NCBI GenBank assembly: GCA_002470135.1
Contig: DKNC01000066.1
Span: forward strand, 1-18,666
Source: Actinobacteria bacterium UBA7398
Lineage (GTDB): Bacteria > Actinomycetota > Actinomycetes > Nanopelagicales > Nanopelagicaceae
Direction of reading: 5' to 3'
Length of the DNA: 18,666 nucleotides
Below the pieces are notes generated by a model, which was not told the DNA's origin, searched no databases, and worked only from the letters and a program-made list of their open reading frames with translations. This document shows, in pieces, positions 7,564-14,674 of this stretch; position 1 is the first letter of the stretch; every line of letters starts with the position of its first letter. The translations under genes were made by a program, and so were the position numbers.

Positions 7564-8484
7564 ATGGCTAAATCAGCGATGAAACGGGATCAACAGAAAT
7601 TTACCTTACTGTTATTACTCCCAGCGCTACTAACTATTATTATTTTCACTAGTTTGCCTGCTCTAACTACTTTAAGTTATTCGTTTTTTCATTGGACTGG
7701 ATTCCAACGTGGCAGTTTTGCCGGAATCGAAAACTTTAGAAGACTATTTGCATTTCCATTTAGAGACTCGCTATTTATGGCGATGCGACATAACACCCTG
7801 GTTTTCATCGGAATTCTAATAATTCAAACATCACTTGGAATTTTAATCGCTTATGCGCTTTATAGATTAAAGCGCGGTCAAAGATTTTTTAGAACTGTTA
7901 TCTTCTTGCCGGTGATTTTTTCATTAGTAATTGTTGGGTATATGTGGCAAGCAATGCTCGATCCATTTTATGGCCCGATAAATTATTTGCTTCATAAAGT
8001 TGGCTGGGATTCGCTAGCTCTTACTTGGCTTGGCAGTACAGCAACAGCCTTACCCACATTGGTTTTTATTAACTTATGGCGCTGGGTAGGGTTTCCCGCA
8101 ATTATTTTTCTTGCGGGGCTGAATGCTATCAATAGTGAATATTTAGAAGCCGCTAAAATAGATGGCGCAAGCGAGAGTCAAATATTTCGTAAAATAATGT
8201 TTCCATTATTAGCGCCATCGATGACCATTGTTACCGTTTTAACTTTCATCGGCGCATTTGAATGGTTTGATTTACCTTATGTTTTAGGGGGTTCTTCCGG
8301 TAGTCCGGCTGGTGCAACCGACACGCTTGCTCTGATGTTCTACCGATTATCTTTTGGCTCGGTTGATTCTGGCGCAAATGAAATTGGAATTGGCGCTGCA
8401 CTCGGGGTATTGATATTTACAGTTGTTGGAATTGGTGCAGGATTTGGTTCTAAATATTTGCGCTCTCGCGAGGTGCAGATGTGA
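7564..8484 (+). CDS. ABC sugar importer permease 1 (MalF/UgpA type)
   Basis: 306-residue integral membrane protein with about six hydrophobic segments, the first at roughly 13-40, then 79-100, 112-130, 165-187, 220-235 and near the C-terminus. The EAA loop that docks the ATPase is visible as EAAKIDGASESQIF starting near 195. It is the membrane partner of the next gene and takes sugar from the upstream binding protein. ATG at 7564 has only a weak AGAGACGAG upstream. The stop overlaps the next start (GTGA, 8481-8484). No ATP-binding subunit is encoded nearby, so a shared MsmK/MalK-like ATPase elsewhere is required. Confidence 0.92.
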   Translation: MAKSAMKRDQQKFTLLLLLPALLTIIIFTSLPALTTLSYSFFHWTGFQRGSFAGIENFRRLFAFPFRDSLFMAMRHNTLVFIGILIIQTSLGILIAYALYRLKRGQRFFRTVIFLPVIFSLVIVGYMWQAMLDPFYGPINYLLHKVGWDSLALTWLGSTATALPTLVFINLWRWVGFPAIIFLAGLNAINSEYLEAAKIDGASESQIFRKIMFPLLAPSMTIVTVLTFIGAFEWFDLPYVLGGSSGSPAGATDTLALMFYRLSFGSVDSGANEIGIGAALGVLIFTVVGIGAGFGSKYLRSREVQM

Positions 8485-9308
8485 TCAAATTATTTGCCTC
8501 CAAGTTATTCTTTCGCTCGATTCTAATTTTCAATACCGTAATCGTAATTTTACCGCTCTTGTTTATCGTGAATTCTTCATTACGAGAAACTAATGATTTC
8601 GCGCGTTCACCAATGAAGCTCGCCACCCATCCCTATTGGCAAAATTTCAAAGATGTTTGGGCTGGCGGTACTTTTCCTACTTATATGAAGAATTCATTAG
8701 TTGTTACAGGTGGCTCATTAATATTGATTTTACTACTTTCATTAGGCGCTGGTTTTGTATTGGGGCGGTATAAATTTAGAGGACATTCAATAATTCTTGG
8801 TTTTATTCTCTCTGGCATGTTAGTACCAGCGAAGTTGGCGATTTTGCCACTCTTTATCCAACTTAAATGGATGCACCTTTTAGATTCTCATATTGGCTTA
8901 ATTCTGGTTTACACATCTGGCGCACTACCAGCAGCAATTTTCATCATGAGTGGATTTTTTAGTGCGTTACCTTCTGATCTAGATAATGCAGCTCGGATTG
9001 ATGGCGCATCAGAATTTCAATTGCTGCGAGTTGTACTTACCCCGCTTGTTAGGCCTGGGCTTGCAATTGTTGCGATTTATTCAGCTATCCCAATTTGGAA
9101 CGATTTCTTCCTACCACTAGTTTTCTTACAATCGCCAGAGAAGAAAACCATCATGCAGGGATTGACTGCATTTTTCGGAGAGTATTCATCACAATGGGGC
9201 ATCATTTTCGCGGGCTTGATGATTGCCGCACTTCCATTAATTACGCTCTATTTGGTCATTTCGGAGCAGTTCATTAAGGGATTAACTGCAGGCGCTGTGA
9301 AAGGCTAA
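8481..9308 (+). CDS. ABC sugar importer permease 2 (MalG/UgpE type)
   Basis: 275 residues with hydrophobic segments around 13-31, 73-95, 103-125, 138-160, 190-210 and 240-262. The EAA loop NAARIDGASEFQLLRVVLTP is at 169-188. It forms the heterodimeric channel with permease 1. The GTG start at 8481 overlaps the previous stop by 4 nt, with GAGGTG at 8470-8475 as ribosome site, so the pair is translationally coupled. The kinase gene begins 4 nt after the stop. Confidence 0.92.
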   Translation: MIKLFASKLFFRSILIFNTVIVILPLLFIVNSSLRETNDFARSPMKLATHPYWQNFKDVWAGGTFPTYMKNSLVVTGGSLILILLLSLGAGFVLGRYKFRGHSIILGFILSGMLVPAKLAILPLFIQLKWMHLLDSHIGLILVYTSGALPAAIFIMSGFFSALPSDLDNAARIDGASEFQLLRVVLTPLVRPGLAIVAIYSAIPIWNDFFLPLVFLQSPEKKTIMQGLTAFFGEYSSQWGIIFAGLMIAALPLITLYLVISEQFIKGLTAGAVKG

Positions 9309-9312
9309 CGCC

Positions 9313-10200
9313 ATGTTCACATTAGGAATTGATGGCGGCGCTACTGCAGCAAAATGGGCGCTACGCGATAACTCCGGAAAAATTAAAGAAGGAGTTTCCG
9401 AACCGATCGACGGTCATGTTTATCGACCAGAATCTAAAACTCGCTTATTAAAAGTTCTTAATGAGATTAAGTCTGCTGCCGGAGGCGAAAAAATAATCTC
9501 GGTCTATGCGGGGATAACTGGCACTAGCTCAGATCTGGAAAATAATGGCGAGATTATCGAAATATTCCAATCCGTATTTGGCGAAATTGAGATAGAGATT
9601 GTGATTGATATGGTCCTTGGTTATCGAGCACATTTTGAATTCGGTGACGGAATTTTCTTATATGCAGGTACTGGATCAATTGCAATTTATATGACTGAAA
9701 CTGGAAAAGTTGTAAGAGCTGGTGGTTGGGGATATTTACTAGGCGATGAAGGTGCCGGGTATTGGATTGGCCGTGAAGCAATTCGGCGAACCTTAACTGC
9801 AATAGATACTAAAAGCGCGATTACAAAAGGGTCGCTAGAAGCTGAAGTATTAGATTTTACTAAATGCAAAGATTGGAATGGAATAAAAGAGTTTGTATAT
9901 TCTAAAGATAGATCAGCGATTGCGGCACTTGCCAAACCGGTAATTGCACTTGCAAATAAGGGCGATCTATCTGCACAGGATATTCTTGCGATAGCAGCCG
10001 ATTATTTAATTGATTTAGTTTTACAAATAGATTCAGTGATTGGGAAATCCGAACTTCCTGTTATATTTGCTGGAGGTATCGCTGAAGCTGGGGAATCAAT
10101 GATTGACTTAATTAATATCGGTATTGGTCGAGAGGTTTCGCTTTCTAAAGTACGAATTGCTAATCGAGCCGCTGAGATCGCAGCTGAAAATTTAATTTAA
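9313..10200 (+). CDS. BadF-type N-acetylhexosamine kinase (GlcNAc/MurNAc kinase)
   Basis: 295 residues of the BadF/BadG/BcrA/BcrD ATPase family within the ASKHA fold. The N-terminal phosphate-1 loop is GIDGGATAAKW (5-15); D99 is the candidate catalytic acid. The phosphate-2 block AGTGSIA is at 118-124, followed by GGWGYLLGDEGAGYWIG (137-153), characteristic of eukaryote-like GlcNAc kinases and clostridial MurK. The AGGIAEAGE block near the C-terminus is the adenosine region. The likely reaction is ATP plus intracellular MurNAc (or GlcNAc) to the 6-phosphate. The choice of MurNAc is inferred from murQ in the same cluster; GlcNAc or dual specificity fits equally by sequence. GAAAGG at 9299-9304 is the ribosome site. 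The stop lies 6 nt from the convergent radA stop, leaving no room for a terminator. Confidence 0.88.
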   Translation: MFTLGIDGGATAAKWALRDNSGKIKEGVSEPIDGHVYRPESKTRLLKVLNEIKSAAGGEKIISVYAGITGTSSDLENNGEIIEIFQSVFGEIEIEIVIDMVLGYRAHFEFGDGIFLYAGTGSIAIYMTETGKVVRAGGWGYLLGDEGAGYWIGREAIRRTLTAIDTKSAITKGSLEAEVLDFTKCKDWNGIKEFVYSKDRSAIAALAKPVIALANKGDLSAQDILAIAADYLIDLVLQIDSVIGKSELPVIFAGGIAEAGESMIDLINIGIGREVSLSKVRIANRAAEIAAENLI

Positions 10201-10206
10201 AAAGAA

Positions 10207-11589
10207 TTAACCGTTTTGAATTTTTACTCGAGAAATCGCCTGTTCTAATCGCGCAACTTCTAGGATTTCCATCCCATCTAATTTCGCCTCGGACCCAAGT
10301 GGAACTAAGGCACGTTTAAAGCCAAGGCGATGCGCTTCTTGTAAGCGCCGTTGCACGCCACTTACTTTACGAATTTCACCAGCTAATCCAACTTCACCAA
10401 TAGCGACTAAATCTGCGGGGAGCGCTAAACCTTTAGCGGCGGATGCAACAGCTAGCGCTAACGCTAAATCGGCTGCTGGCTCGGTCATTTTCATTCCGCC
10501 GACAGTAGCGGCGTAAACATCCCGCCCAGTTAAGCGAATTCCGGCACGCAGTTCTAAAACGGCGAGCGTCATCGCGGTTCGTGAATTATCTAGTCCACTG
10601 GTTACACGTCGAGCATTTCCATAATCAACATCTTTAGCAGCGCTAACTAACGCTTGGATTTCGGCAAGTAATGGGCGGCGACCTTCCAGAGTTACGGTTA
10701 CACATGTTCCAGGAACCGGATCGATATGACGCGTTGTAAATAAACCAGTTGGGTCAGGAAGCCCTTCGATGCCACCATCATGTAAATCAAAACAACCTAC
10801 CTCGTCGCTAGCACCATAACGATTTTTAATGGCACGGATTAATCGTAATCTGGAATGGCGCTCGCCCTCGAATTGTAAAACTACATCTACTACATGTTCT
10901 AATAATCTTGGTCCAGCAATAGAACCATCCTTAGTTACATGTCCCACTAAAACTAAAGTTATAGCGCGCTCTTTGCACAACCGAATTAACGCGGCAGCAA
11001 CTTCGCGGACTTGGGTAACACCGCCAGGCGCGGAATCAACTGCGGCGCTTCCAATTGTTTGGATGCTGTCGATAACTAGTAGCGCAGGTTTTACTTCATC
11101 AATATGTGAAATTACCGAACCTAGTTCAGTTTCGGATGCTAACCAGAGTTCTTTGTCGAGCGCGCCAAGTCGTTCGGCACGAAGTCGAACTTGGGAAGTA
11201 GATTCTTCGCCACTGATATATAAAGTTGTTAAGCCACGTCGTGCGCTTTCAGCTGCAACCGTTAAAAGTAAAGTTGATTTACCAACACCTGGTTCACCAG
11301 CCAATAAAATTGCCGCACCAGGAACCAAACCGCCACCAAGAACTCGATCTAACTCGGGAACTCCGCTAGTTCGCGCTCGCGCATTTTCGATCGCAACATC
11401 ACCAATCGGCAGCGCTGCATTTGTAACTGAAGTTGCAATTAGCGAAAGTTTTTTAGGAGCAGCAATCTCTTCAACGGTTCCCCAAGCTTGGCATTCGCCA
11501 CAGCGACCAACCCATTTATTAGTACTCCAACCGCATTCTGCGCATCGGAATGGGTCTTTTAGTGGTTTTGGTGCGGAGCCCTTTGCCAT
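10207..11589 (-). CDS. radA: DNA repair protein RadA (Sms)
   Basis: Cytoplasmic RecA-like ATPase that promotes branch migration in recombination and repair; 460 residues, normal length. N-terminal zinc finger with C16, C19, C30 and C33; Walker A GEPGVGKST at 98-106; Walker B ending at D174; the RadA-specific motif appears as KNRYG at 255-259 (KNRFG in E. coli). A Lon-protease-like domain lacking the catalytic serine role fills roughly 290-460. ATG at 11589 has no Shine-Dalgarno but sits 6 nt after a -10 box, so the mRNA is probably leaderless. disA, which often follows radA in actinobacteria, is absent here; the convergent kinase gene follows instead. Confidence 0.96.
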   Translation of the reverse strand: MAKGSAPKPLKDPFRCAECGWSTNKWVGRCGECQAWGTVEEIAAPKKLSLIATSVTNAALPIGDVAIENARARTSGVPELDRVLGGGLVPGAAILLAGEPGVGKSTLLLTVAAESARRGLTTLYISGEESTSQVRLRAERLGALDKELWLASETELGSVISHIDEVKPALLVIDSIQTIGSAAVDSAPGGVTQVREVAAALIRLCKERAITLVLVGHVTKDGSIAGPRLLEHVVDVVLQFEGERHSRLRLIRAIKNRYGASDEVGCFDLHDGGIEGLPDPTGLFTTRHIDPVPGTCVTVTLEGRRPLLAEIQALVSAAKDVDYGNARRVTSGLDNSRTAMTLAVLELRAGIRLTGRDVYAATVGGMKMTEPAADLALALAVASAAKGLALPADLVAIGEVGLAGEIRKVSGVQRRLQEAHRLGFKRALVPLGSEAKLDGMEILEVARLEQAISRVKIQNG

Positions 11590-11595
11590 GGTCGA

Positions 11596-11601
11596 AGCCT
11601 A
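11596..11601 (-). promoter_or_regulatory. Leaderless-type -10 box of radA
   Basis: On the minus strand TAGGCT (TAnnnT) is followed by exactly 6 nt and then the radA ATG, placing the transcription start on the A of the start codon. No purine-rich ribosome site lies in those 6 nt and no convincing -35 is visible. A 9-mer AGCCCTAGG just upstream recurs before the neighbouring Cys-rich gene. Confidence 0.55.
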
Positions 11602-11623
11602 GAACCTAGGGCTGACTTGCGCT

Positions 11624-12430
11624 TTAGCTACGCGCTTGAACTGTGGCTGGATGGACCACAAAGAGCGGGAGCGTCTTTCGTCGCGTTAATTTCAGCGCCG
11701 CCATTCGGTTATCACAATGACGGGCAAGTTCTTTATATGCGGGTGCGCCCATTAGTGCAACTAACTCTGCTTTGTTTGAAAGATAAACCGGTTCCCGACC
11801 AACATGCGCTTCAGTATTACTGGTGCAGTACCAATCAAAATCTACGCCACCTTCGCCCCAAGCAAGTCGTTCGTACTCGCCAATGACAGTTACCGAAACT
11901 TTGTCATCTCCAAATTCACGTATTTCAAATGATCTACGAATTGGAAGTTGCCAACAAACATCGGGTTTAGTTTCTACAAAATGAATTTTCTCGTCAAGTG
12001 CTAATTGATGTAACGCACAACCGTGATTGCCAACAAAACCATCGCGTGAAAAACCTTTACGATTTAAGAAAATGCAAGAATTATCCACTTTACGAGTTTT
12101 GCGATCTTTATCAAGACCAATCTCAGAAATCTTCAGAGCGCCACCTTTTTTCTTAGGTTGGGCTTCATCATAAAATTGCCAGATTGCAGGAGTTAAACGA
12201 GCTGCAGCTTTTAAGATTCGAGCTTCATCATCTTTACTTGAATAGTAAGCACCATCAGTACAACATCCATTATCAGGTTGGTCCGCCTCAACGCCTTTGC
12301 AACCATTTCCAAAAATGCAGGTCCAATATGAAGTTAGCCAAGTTAAATCGCATTTAAATAATTCAGCGGGGTTGGCGGGATCAATAAATTCAATCCACTC
12401 ACGCGCAAAATTCGGATGTACTTCGGACAT
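11624..12430 (-). CDS. Conserved actinobacterial Cys-rich protein (possible metal or Fe-S binder)
   Basis: 268 residues, function unknown. No signal peptide or membrane segment. Ten cysteines: C27, C38, C44, C56-C57, C119, C138, C159, C202 and C239. The spacing around WTCIFGNGC...GCC and the later GCALH, PDVCWQLP and WYCT blocks recalls the YkgJ/DUF3109-like cysteine-cluster proteins that are thought to bind metal; that link is resemblance only. Sequences with the same HPNF...EW start and VVHPAT end are, from memory, widespread in actinobacteria, so it is a conserved gene and not an accident. It lies 34 nt upstream of radA on the same strand but radA appears to have its own promoter. ATG at 12430 has no Shine-Dalgarno. 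Confidence 0.8.
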   Translation of the reverse strand: MSEVHPNFAREWIEFIDPANPAELFKCDLTWLTSYWTCIFGNGCKGVEADQPDNGCCTDGAYYSSKDDEARILKAAARLTPAIWQFYDEAQPKKKGGALKISEIGLDKDRKTRKVDNSCIFLNRKGFSRDGFVGNHGCALHQLALDEKIHFVETKPDVCWQLPIRRSFEIREFGDDKVSVTVIGEYERLAWGEGGVDFDWYCTSNTEAHVGREPVYLSNKAELVALMGAPAYKELARHCDNRMAALKLTRRKTLPLFVVHPATVQARS

Positions 12431-12467
12431 AACCGCAGAGCCTAGGGCTTATGGGTACGCTTGTCAC
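12431..12467. promoter_or_regulatory. Overlapping divergent promoters of the Cys-rich gene and proC
   Basis: The whole intergenic region is 37 nt. Minus strand: GTGACA (12462-12467), 17-nt spacer, TAGGCT (12439-12444), then 8 nt to the ATG, giving an almost leaderless mRNA. Plus strand: TACGCT (12456-12461), then 6 nt to the proC ATG at 12468, the exact leaderless geometry. AGCCTAGGGCT (12439-12449) is near-palindromic and lies between the two -10 boxes. Polymerase cannot occupy both promoters at once, so the genes may compete or be co-regulated. Confidence 0.55.
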
Positions 12468-13274
12468 ATGAGTTATTCTCGAAATTGCATCGGTGTAATC
12501 GGAGTTGGTGTGATGGGCGAAGCCTTATTAGCGGGCCTAATTAATTCGGGTTCAACCCCGTCGGCAATTTGCATTGCGGATAAACGTGCCGAACGTCTCA
12601 GCGAACTCCAATACAAATACGGAGTTACACCATCGACCATCGAGAATATTGCAACTGATTGCGATGCCATTTTATTAGTGGTCAAACCGCAAGATATGGG
12701 TGCTTTGATCGAAACGATATCTCCAACAATTCCTGCGACCACTCTCTTAGTAACTTTTGCCGCAGGCAAGCAGAGTGCATTTATTGAAGAACGAGTTAAG
12801 CCAGGTACTTCAGTAATTCGGGTTATGCCAAACACCCCGACGCTTGTCGGAAAAGGCATGGCCGCGATTTCGGGCGGAACTCATGCCACTGAATCTGATA
12901 TAGATTTTGTAACTAACTTCTTAGCTTCAAGTGGTGAAGTAATAGTTTTAGATGAAGAACTTCAAGATGCCGTTACCGCAACCAGTGGATCTGGTCCCGC
13001 ATATTTCTTCTACTTTGTTGAAGAGATGATTAAAGGCGCCATCGCGCTTGGACTCTCCGAAGCTGCTGCAACTAAATTAACAATACAAACAATTACTGGG
13101 GCAGCGGCTATGTTAAATGAAAGCGGAAAGAGTCCAACAACTCTGCGCGAGAATGTAACTAGCCCTAAAGGCACAACGGCAGCTGCGTTAGAAACGTTTT
13201 ACCAAGCAAATACTGGTGAAATAATTAGCGCTGCTCTTAAAGCTGCTCGAGATAGATCGCAGGAGCTTGCTTGA
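12468..13274 (+). CDS. proC: Pyrroline-5-carboxylate reductase
   Basis: Last step of proline synthesis: NAD(P)H-dependent reduction of pyrroline-5-carboxylate, cytoplasmic. 268 residues, the family length. Rossmann nucleotide loop GVIGVGVMG at 9-17; VMPNTP at 119-124; substrate/dimer region SGSGPAYFF at 173-181; family signature ending LRENVTSPKGTTAAAL at 227-241. The frame is open further upstream (to 12297), but ATG 12468 is chosen because it places the Rossmann loop at the normal position and fits the leaderless -10. The last codons overlap the next start (TTGA, 13271-13274). Confidence 0.95.
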   Translation: MSYSRNCIGVIGVGVMGEALLAGLINSGSTPSAICIADKRAERLSELQYKYGVTPSTIENIATDCDAILLVVKPQDMGALIETISPTIPATTLLVTFAAGKQSAFIEERVKPGTSVIRVMPNTPTLVGKGMAAISGGTHATESDIDFVTNFLASSGEVIVLDEELQDAVTATSGSGPAYFFYFVEEMIKGAIALGLSEAAATKLTIQTITGAAAMLNESGKSPTTLRENVTSPKGTTAAALETFYQANTGEIISAALKAARDRSQELA

Positions 13275-14518
13275 AATTTCGTTTGGCTCTAGCTTTTTTA
13301 ATCGTTGTTTCCGTTCCGACCGCAAATGCAGTAACCCCAATTAAAGTAATTGCCACCACGCCCACCACCACGTTTTCACTAGGTTCAAATAGTTCAATTG
13401 TTAAGAGCATTTATACAAGTAGTGGAGTAGTCCTCATCGGAACAATCGGTGAAACCAGTAATCAAAAATTGGTATCAGGTAATGGCTTTGGTAAGACGGA
13501 TGGATTTATCGCGAAAATTGCCCAAAATGGCGGGCTAATTTGGAGCTCACGCCTTGGCGGCAGTTTACAAGATATCGCAACTTCGGTAATAGCAGATAGC
13601 GATAATACATTCTGGGTGCTTGGCGCGAGCGAATCTTCAGTTGCGTTAACAACTGCAGAAACCAATGTGATTGTTATTAATCCAGACTCAATTACAGTTT
13701 CAAAGGAAACCAATCGAAGTTTAGGATTGCTTACGACGAATGTTTGGCACATTTCTGCTTCAGGTGAATTAATTGGGACTATTAAATATCAATCTGTTAC
13801 TCCAATAATGCCAAGAGATTTGGCTACCTCACCCGATGGCTTAGTAATAGTGGGTGATTTAATGGTTACAAATGGCCGAGTCGGGCAAGTTCTATTTTGT
13901 AATTTAGCCAGCACTTGTAATGTGATAACAAAAATCGGAGTACGTGATACCTCGCTCCGTGGATTATTACGAAACCAAGATGGCACATATTTTTTAATAG
14001 GGAAAAGTGCAGATCCCATTTTGAAAACAAAATTAGTTGGCGTGGTTGATGGCGTAATTTTTACGTTAAGTAGCAAAGGTGTATTAAAGAGTGTGGTGCG
14101 AAGTTCGTTACCTAAAACTTTGAGAAGTTGGGAGAGCGTTTCAGATTCTTATTTGCTCGGCGGTTTTGCGCAATCTACAAAATTAAGCGAAGCGACCATC
14201 ACGCAATTTAATCAAAGCGCAAAACCGCTTTGGAGTATTCGAATTAACGCTACCACCTCAGCGCTTATAGCCGGAAATAGCGCAATCTTAGTTTCAAAGG
14301 GCGGGATCCCAACATTAACTAATTGGAAACCAAAGTCAGCCACGTTGATCTTTTTAGAGTTCGATAACAAAGGTGCGATTAAAGTTGCACGGAGTATTAG
14401 CGGCGGCCGCTCACCGGTTTCGATTAGTTATCAAAGAGCTACCGGTTATTCGATAATTGCAGAAACTAGCGTTGAAAATGAGTATTCGGTGACCTTTGTA
14501 CCTAGCGCCGTTAAATAA
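13271..14518 (+). CDS. Secreted beta-propeller-like protein, function unknown
   Basis: 415 residues. A short signal peptide ends in PTANA at about residue 20, followed by a Thr/Ser-rich stretch. The segment around 73-120 (FGKTDGFIAKI, GLIWSSRLGG, then IA...D...FWVLGASES) looks like an SBBP-type beta-propeller repeat, and weaker copies with VIVGDL, FLIGK and LLGGF strands follow, which suggests a mostly-beta extracellular fold. No catalytic motif, no membrane anchor, and no sorting signal seen; one Cys pair (FCNLASTC) could form a disulfide. The TTG start at 13271 overlaps the proC stop, with AGGAG at 13261-13265, so it is translationally coupled to a proline enzyme with no obvious functional link. 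Confidence 0.8.
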   Translation: MKFRLALAFLIVVSVPTANAVTPIKVIATTPTTTFSLGSNSSIVKSIYTSSGVVLIGTIGETSNQKLVSGNGFGKTDGFIAKIAQNGGLIWSSRLGGSLQDIATSVIADSDNTFWVLGASESSVALTTAETNVIVINPDSITVSKETNRSLGLLTTNVWHISASGELIGTIKYQSVTPIMPRDLATSPDGLVIVGDLMVTNGRVGQVLFCNLASTCNVITKIGVRDTSLRGLLRNQDGTYFLIGKSADPILKTKLVGVVDGVIFTLSSKGVLKSVVRSSLPKTLRSWESVSDSYLLGGFAQSTKLSEATITQFNQSAKPLWSIRINATTSALIAGNSAILVSKGGIPTLTNWKPKSATLIFLEFDNKGAIKVARSISGGRSPVSISYQRATGYSIIAETSVENEYSVTFVPSAVK

Positions 14519-14575
14519 CAGGTAACCTACAGCTATTGATTTTCAGAGAAGACTAGATTTAGTAAAGGAGTTGAT

Positions 14576-14674
14576 ATGGGTTCAGTAATTAAGAAGCGCC
14601 GCAAGCGGATGGCGAAGAAGAAGCATAAGAAATTACTTAAGAAGACACGTATTCAGCGTCGAAATAAGAAGTAA
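14576..14674 (+). CDS. 30S ribosomal protein bS22 (AURKAIP1/COX24-like)
   Basis: 32-residue, extremely basic protein beginning MGSVIKKRRKRMAKKKHKK and ending RRNKK. It matches from memory the mycobacterial small-subunit protein bS22 (formerly annotated AURKAIP1/COX24 domain protein; Rv0500B downstream of proC), which binds 16S rRNA. AAAGGAG at 14564-14570, 5 nt before ATG, is a strong ribosome site. The stop codon directly touches the stop codon of the minus-strand metalloprotease gene with no base between. Confidence 0.93.
   Translation: MGSVIKKRRKRMAKKKHKKLLKKTRIQRRNKK

Noticed and set aside
9313..10200. ROK-family glucokinase or repressor
   Set aside because: No ROK cysteine-rich zinc motif and no HTH; the GGWGYLLGDEGAG block is typical of BadF-type hexosamine kinases.
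10829..11602. 257-residue plus-strand reading frame
   Set aside because: Lies wholly antisense to radA, whose zinc finger and Walker motifs are certain; low-complexity Ser/Thr/Pro-rich translation with no start context.
12297..12467. N-terminal extension of proC
   Set aside because: Extends proC antisense into the Cys-rich gene; the Rossmann loop and leaderless -10 support the ATG at 12468.
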